Positions 61,483 to 64,000 of a stretch of DNA of 64,000 bases are shown piece by piece. Both the position numbers and the translations under genes were made by a program. Every line of letters begins with the position of its first letter. Positions within the stretch are counted from its first letter, which is position 1. A model generated the notes under the pieces. The model did no database searches and had not been told where the DNA came from. It saw nothing but the letters and a program-made list of their open reading frames with translations. Source of the stretch: Cylindrodendrum hubeiense (lineage: Eukaryota > Ascomycota > Sordariomycetes > Hypocreales > Nectriaceae); NCBI GenBank assembly GCA_014621425.1, contig JAANBB010000214.1, forward strand, positions 1 to 64,000, given 5' to 3'.

Positions 61483-62700
61483 TTATGCCTCCAGGAACGA
61501 TCCTACGCCCCAGAGGAGGGCGCATCCGGCGAGGGCGGTGGCACCAACCACCTTCTTAGTCCACCAGTTATCATCGGTGAGAGCCTTTGCCTTCTGGGCC
61601 TTCTTGGGTGCCTCAGTCGGCACACCGACGGGAGCGCTGGCATGATCCTTTTGAGATGCATCATTTTCAGCCTCCTTCTGTCGTAACAAAGCAATCTTCT
61701 TGCTAAGCTCAAGCATGTCCTCCTCAAGAGTCAGGTTCTTGGTGCGGTCAACCTCCACATTCTGGACGTTGCCGAAGAAGTCGGTGATCAGACGGCTTCT
61801 AGCGGCATCAGAACCGCCGGGGAAGAGGTCGTAACGAACGCCAGGGTTGGAGTGGATCTTCTCGTAGTCGTAGCTGTCAAACAAGTCGCCGACAGTCTTG
61901 CCGCTGCTCAGGTCCTTGACCTGGGTCTCGAGGTATTCCAAATTATAGTATGTGTAACGGTCGATGACAGCGACGCCGACATCGTTGTCGGCGTGGTGCG
62001 AGTAGGAAGACTGGTCGAGCTCGGAGGAACCGGTGGCGATTATATTGGGGGAGTAAAGCCTGCTGTACATGGTGTTTGCCTGGCAGGTATCGATCATGAA
62101 CAGTATCTCATGGTATCTAGCAAAGGTTAGTTCATGGGTAAAGGCGAGGAGGGGCAGCTCAGCTCACCTCTTTTTCTCCCACATCTGCTCAAAAGCATCT
62201 GCAAGATCAAATGCGCCAATCTCCTCGGCATCTTGGAACTTGAGGAACTCGTTTCCACCATGACCCGTCATATACACCAGGATATTGCTTCTGTCGTCGG
62301 TAAGGAGTCGCTTACTCCTGGGCATCTCGGCGCCGACGCGGTCGGTCAACAAGCGAATGAAGTTCTCCACGGTCACCTCGTAGCCACGATAATCGACCTC
62401 GATGTTGTCGCCGTACAGGTCAACAGCGCGATCGGAGTTGCTGTAGACGGTGCCTGGGAAGGCGTTGCGCGGGTTGCAGGCCATGTCGTCGGGGAGCATG
62501 AGGATGATCTGGGAGTCGGGAATTCCAAGTCGCTTGACGGTACGGTACATGGAGAGGACATTGGCGAGGTGGCGGTAGTTGAACCAGAATCGGGAGGTGC
62601 ATACAAGGACGGCCCAGTTGCTGGTGTGCTCGGCGACGGCCACGGTTGCGAATAGGGCCGCCGCCACAAGGGCGTGGAAGCGAAGGACGGAGAGGTTCAT
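61483..62700 (-). CDS. gpi8: GPI-anchor transamidase catalytic subunit (C13 cysteine peptidase)
   Basis: Two exons: 62700-62168 and 62116-61483, giving 388 residues. The intron 62117-62167 (GTGAGC...GCTAG) is in phase and joins WEKKR to [13 protein letters not shown]. The N-terminus [23 protein letters not shown] is a signal peptide for ER entry. The legumain-type catalytic dyad is visible: His in [12 protein letters not shown] and Cys in [30 protein letters not shown] and [16 protein letters not shown] are family blocks. A single membrane helix near the C-terminus ([19 protein letters not shown]) anchors it in the ER. It cleaves the C-terminal signal of proteins and attaches the GPI lipid; the putative GPI-anchored cupredoxin at 6.1 kb would be a client type. 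Confidence 0.97.
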
Positions 62701-63102
62701 GGCGGGCTAGCCCGGAGAGGTGAAGAGAGAGAGAGGAAGTTCCTGATGGGAACAAAAGTTATAGCCCCGAGGCCACAGGCGACATGTCCTGTTACGACCG
62801 TTGCGACAGGATGCTGAGGTGAGTCCCTGAGAGGGCTTACAAATCGAGATGACGATGATGATGGAGCATGGGGAATGCACAGAGCCACGGTACGGGACGC
62901 GCTAGATTGGAAACACATGGCCCGGAGCTGTCGGACAGCCCCTGGCGCTAATATTCCCGAACCCTGCCAAGGGTACCGCGGTGTCACGTGATGCTGGACA
63001 ATGATGCAGGACAATGATGCGGACATGAAATGGGATCCAGCCACTCCCCGACTTTACAACGTAGAGAATATGCAAGACTATAAATATATAATCCATGCAT
63101 TC
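62701..63102. other. gpi8 promoter region
   Basis: About 400 bases between the stop of the small protein gene and the gpi8 start, both on the minus strand. No gene seen. Confidence 0.5.
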
Positions 63103-63375
63103 TTAGTGGTACCCATTGACAAGCGATTCTCCTGCCGCTTCTTCATACTGCCACCACTCGGTGCCGTCCATATCAATAATAAAAAGCTCGCCAATCTTGA
63201 CGTGAGCATCATTGAGGGCTTCGGCATCGACATTCCGGGCCTTGCCACAATCCGTGCAGAAAAGGTTCATCATTTGGTTGGTGATGAGACAAATCCAGCC
63301 GGGGTCATGATCGACCGATTGATTGCAGCGCCAGTGGGTGTGGTCCTCCCGGACGAACGTGGTCAGTTCAATCAT
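63103..63375 (-). CDS. small Cys-containing protein, possible zinc ribbon
   Basis: A 90-residue frame from ATG 63375. It has THWRCNQ, GWICLITNQMMNLFCTDCGK and a Trp-containing acidic end (IIDMDGTEWWQYEEAAGES). The CTDC pair with the two earlier Cys and nearby His/Trp could form a small zinc ribbon. No signal peptide or membrane segment. I do not recognise the family. Composition is more protein-like than chance frames of the same size here, but there is no intron or motif that proves expression. Confidence 0.5.
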   Translation of the reverse strand: MIELTTFVREDHTHWRCNQSVDHDPGWICLITNQMMNLFCTDCGKARNVDAEALNDAHVKIGELFIIDMDGTEWWQYEEAAGESLVNGYH

Positions 63376-64000
63376 TTTTAAGTTGTTTCGTAGAATGTAG
63401 AGAAGATGCCTGGGTCATTTAGCCCTGGAGAGTTCCGAAACTCGTTGAATGCCGTTCCTGTTTATGTAAGGACGATTTGTCTGATAGAATCATATTAAAG
63501 CAGGACGCCGAGGAAAGGTTCTTATATAGCAGGCTAGACCTGATTCATTTACGGAACTTACATCGTATCACTTGAATATTATGCGATTGTTCAATGTATT
63601 TCCACGCATATCAATGCGTTTCGATTGGTTACAGTGAATGTCAGTCCTGGAGCACATTAAATCAGCTCAAGAGAGAAAGGTAACTCCTGTAAGACACAGT
63701 TGCTCGAGGACTTGCATCACCGGTCTTCCCTAGTCGTATCACTGTCTCATAGTTAACAGATCAATTACTTATTGGAGACTCAATAAAGGCAATCATGTCT
63801 CCCCGAGGTGTGGCACATATAACCAGATATCCAAAACGTGAAGGGATGAACTGCCACCTGGAGGGTAACCAACTTATCGCATATTTTGGTCAATTCATTT
63901 TGGCTCTCTCACTAACCAGCAAATATCGCCTCCATCATTTATTTAGTAAAGTACCGCTACTGGGTGAGAGAAGAGCATCGCAAACCTCTAAGTGTACTCC
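63376..64000. other. right end, nothing recognised
   Basis: AT-rich sequence with short frames only; may be promoter of the small protein gene. Confidence 0.45.

Overview
The window is nuclear DNA of a filamentous ascomycete, most likely a sordariomycete and perhaps a member of the Hypocreales. The genes are fungal. Their introns are short (about 41-172 nt), start GT, end AG, and often carry a CTAAC/CTGAC branch site. The group III G-alpha, Hog1, Ppg1-with-insert, Avl9 and cullin-1 proteins have the architecture of filamentous fungi. No bacterial operons, rRNA, CRISPR array or intact transposon was seen, and the order call is an inference.

Layout, left to right. 1-2.8 kb: a decayed unrecognised gene (minus strand) and a DUF1295-type membrane protein gene broken by two frameshifts. 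3.1-4.8 kb: AFG1-like mitochondrial ATPase (minus). 6.1-6.75 kb: secreted, probably GPI-anchored cupredoxin (minus) that lacks two of the usual copper ligands. 9.4-10.2 kb: RING-type protein. 10.2-14.5 kb: gene-free, with several simple tandem repeats. 14.5-15.4 kb: bZIP factor. 16.2-17.25 kb: decayed gene. 17.6-18.9 kb: Ppg1 phosphatase (minus), divergent from a small conserved-looking membrane protein (19.5 kb). 21.6-22.8 kb: Srf1-like membrane protein. 23.9-26.4 kb: cullin-1, convergent with avl9 (27.0-29.5 kb, minus). 29.5-39.3 kb: nearly 10 kb without a convincing gene, AT-richer around 31.4-34.5 kb, with one transporter-like relic. 39.3-40.7 kb: G-alpha. 43.9-47.0 kb: glycogen phosphorylase. 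51.7-53.4 kb: Hog1 MAP kinase. 54.2-55.0 kb: unknown protein (minus). 55.6-56.2 kb: a four-exon small secreted protein. 56.4-57.7 kb: BTB protein (minus). 58.3-60.8 kb: TFIIIC subunit (minus). 61.5-62.7 kb: GPI8 transamidase (minus). 63.1-63.4 kb: small Cys-containing protein (minus).

The genes are independent eukaryotic transcription units, not an operon or biosynthetic cluster. Several belong to nutrient and stress signalling: a group III G-alpha (cAMP pathway), Hog1, glycogen phosphorylase and Ppg1, whose yeast homologue affects glycogen accumulation. Their presence in one window may be coincidence.

The points most worth a second look are the cryptic four-exon secreted protein, the polyglutamine expansion at the Hog1 C-terminus, the cupredoxin with altered copper site, three decayed or frameshifted loci, and the recurrent intergenic motifs TACTCCGTA and GGTAGGTA/TACCTACC inverted repeats. 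Exon boundaries were derived by hand from splice signals and reading phase; every multi-exon model listed sums to a whole number of codons.
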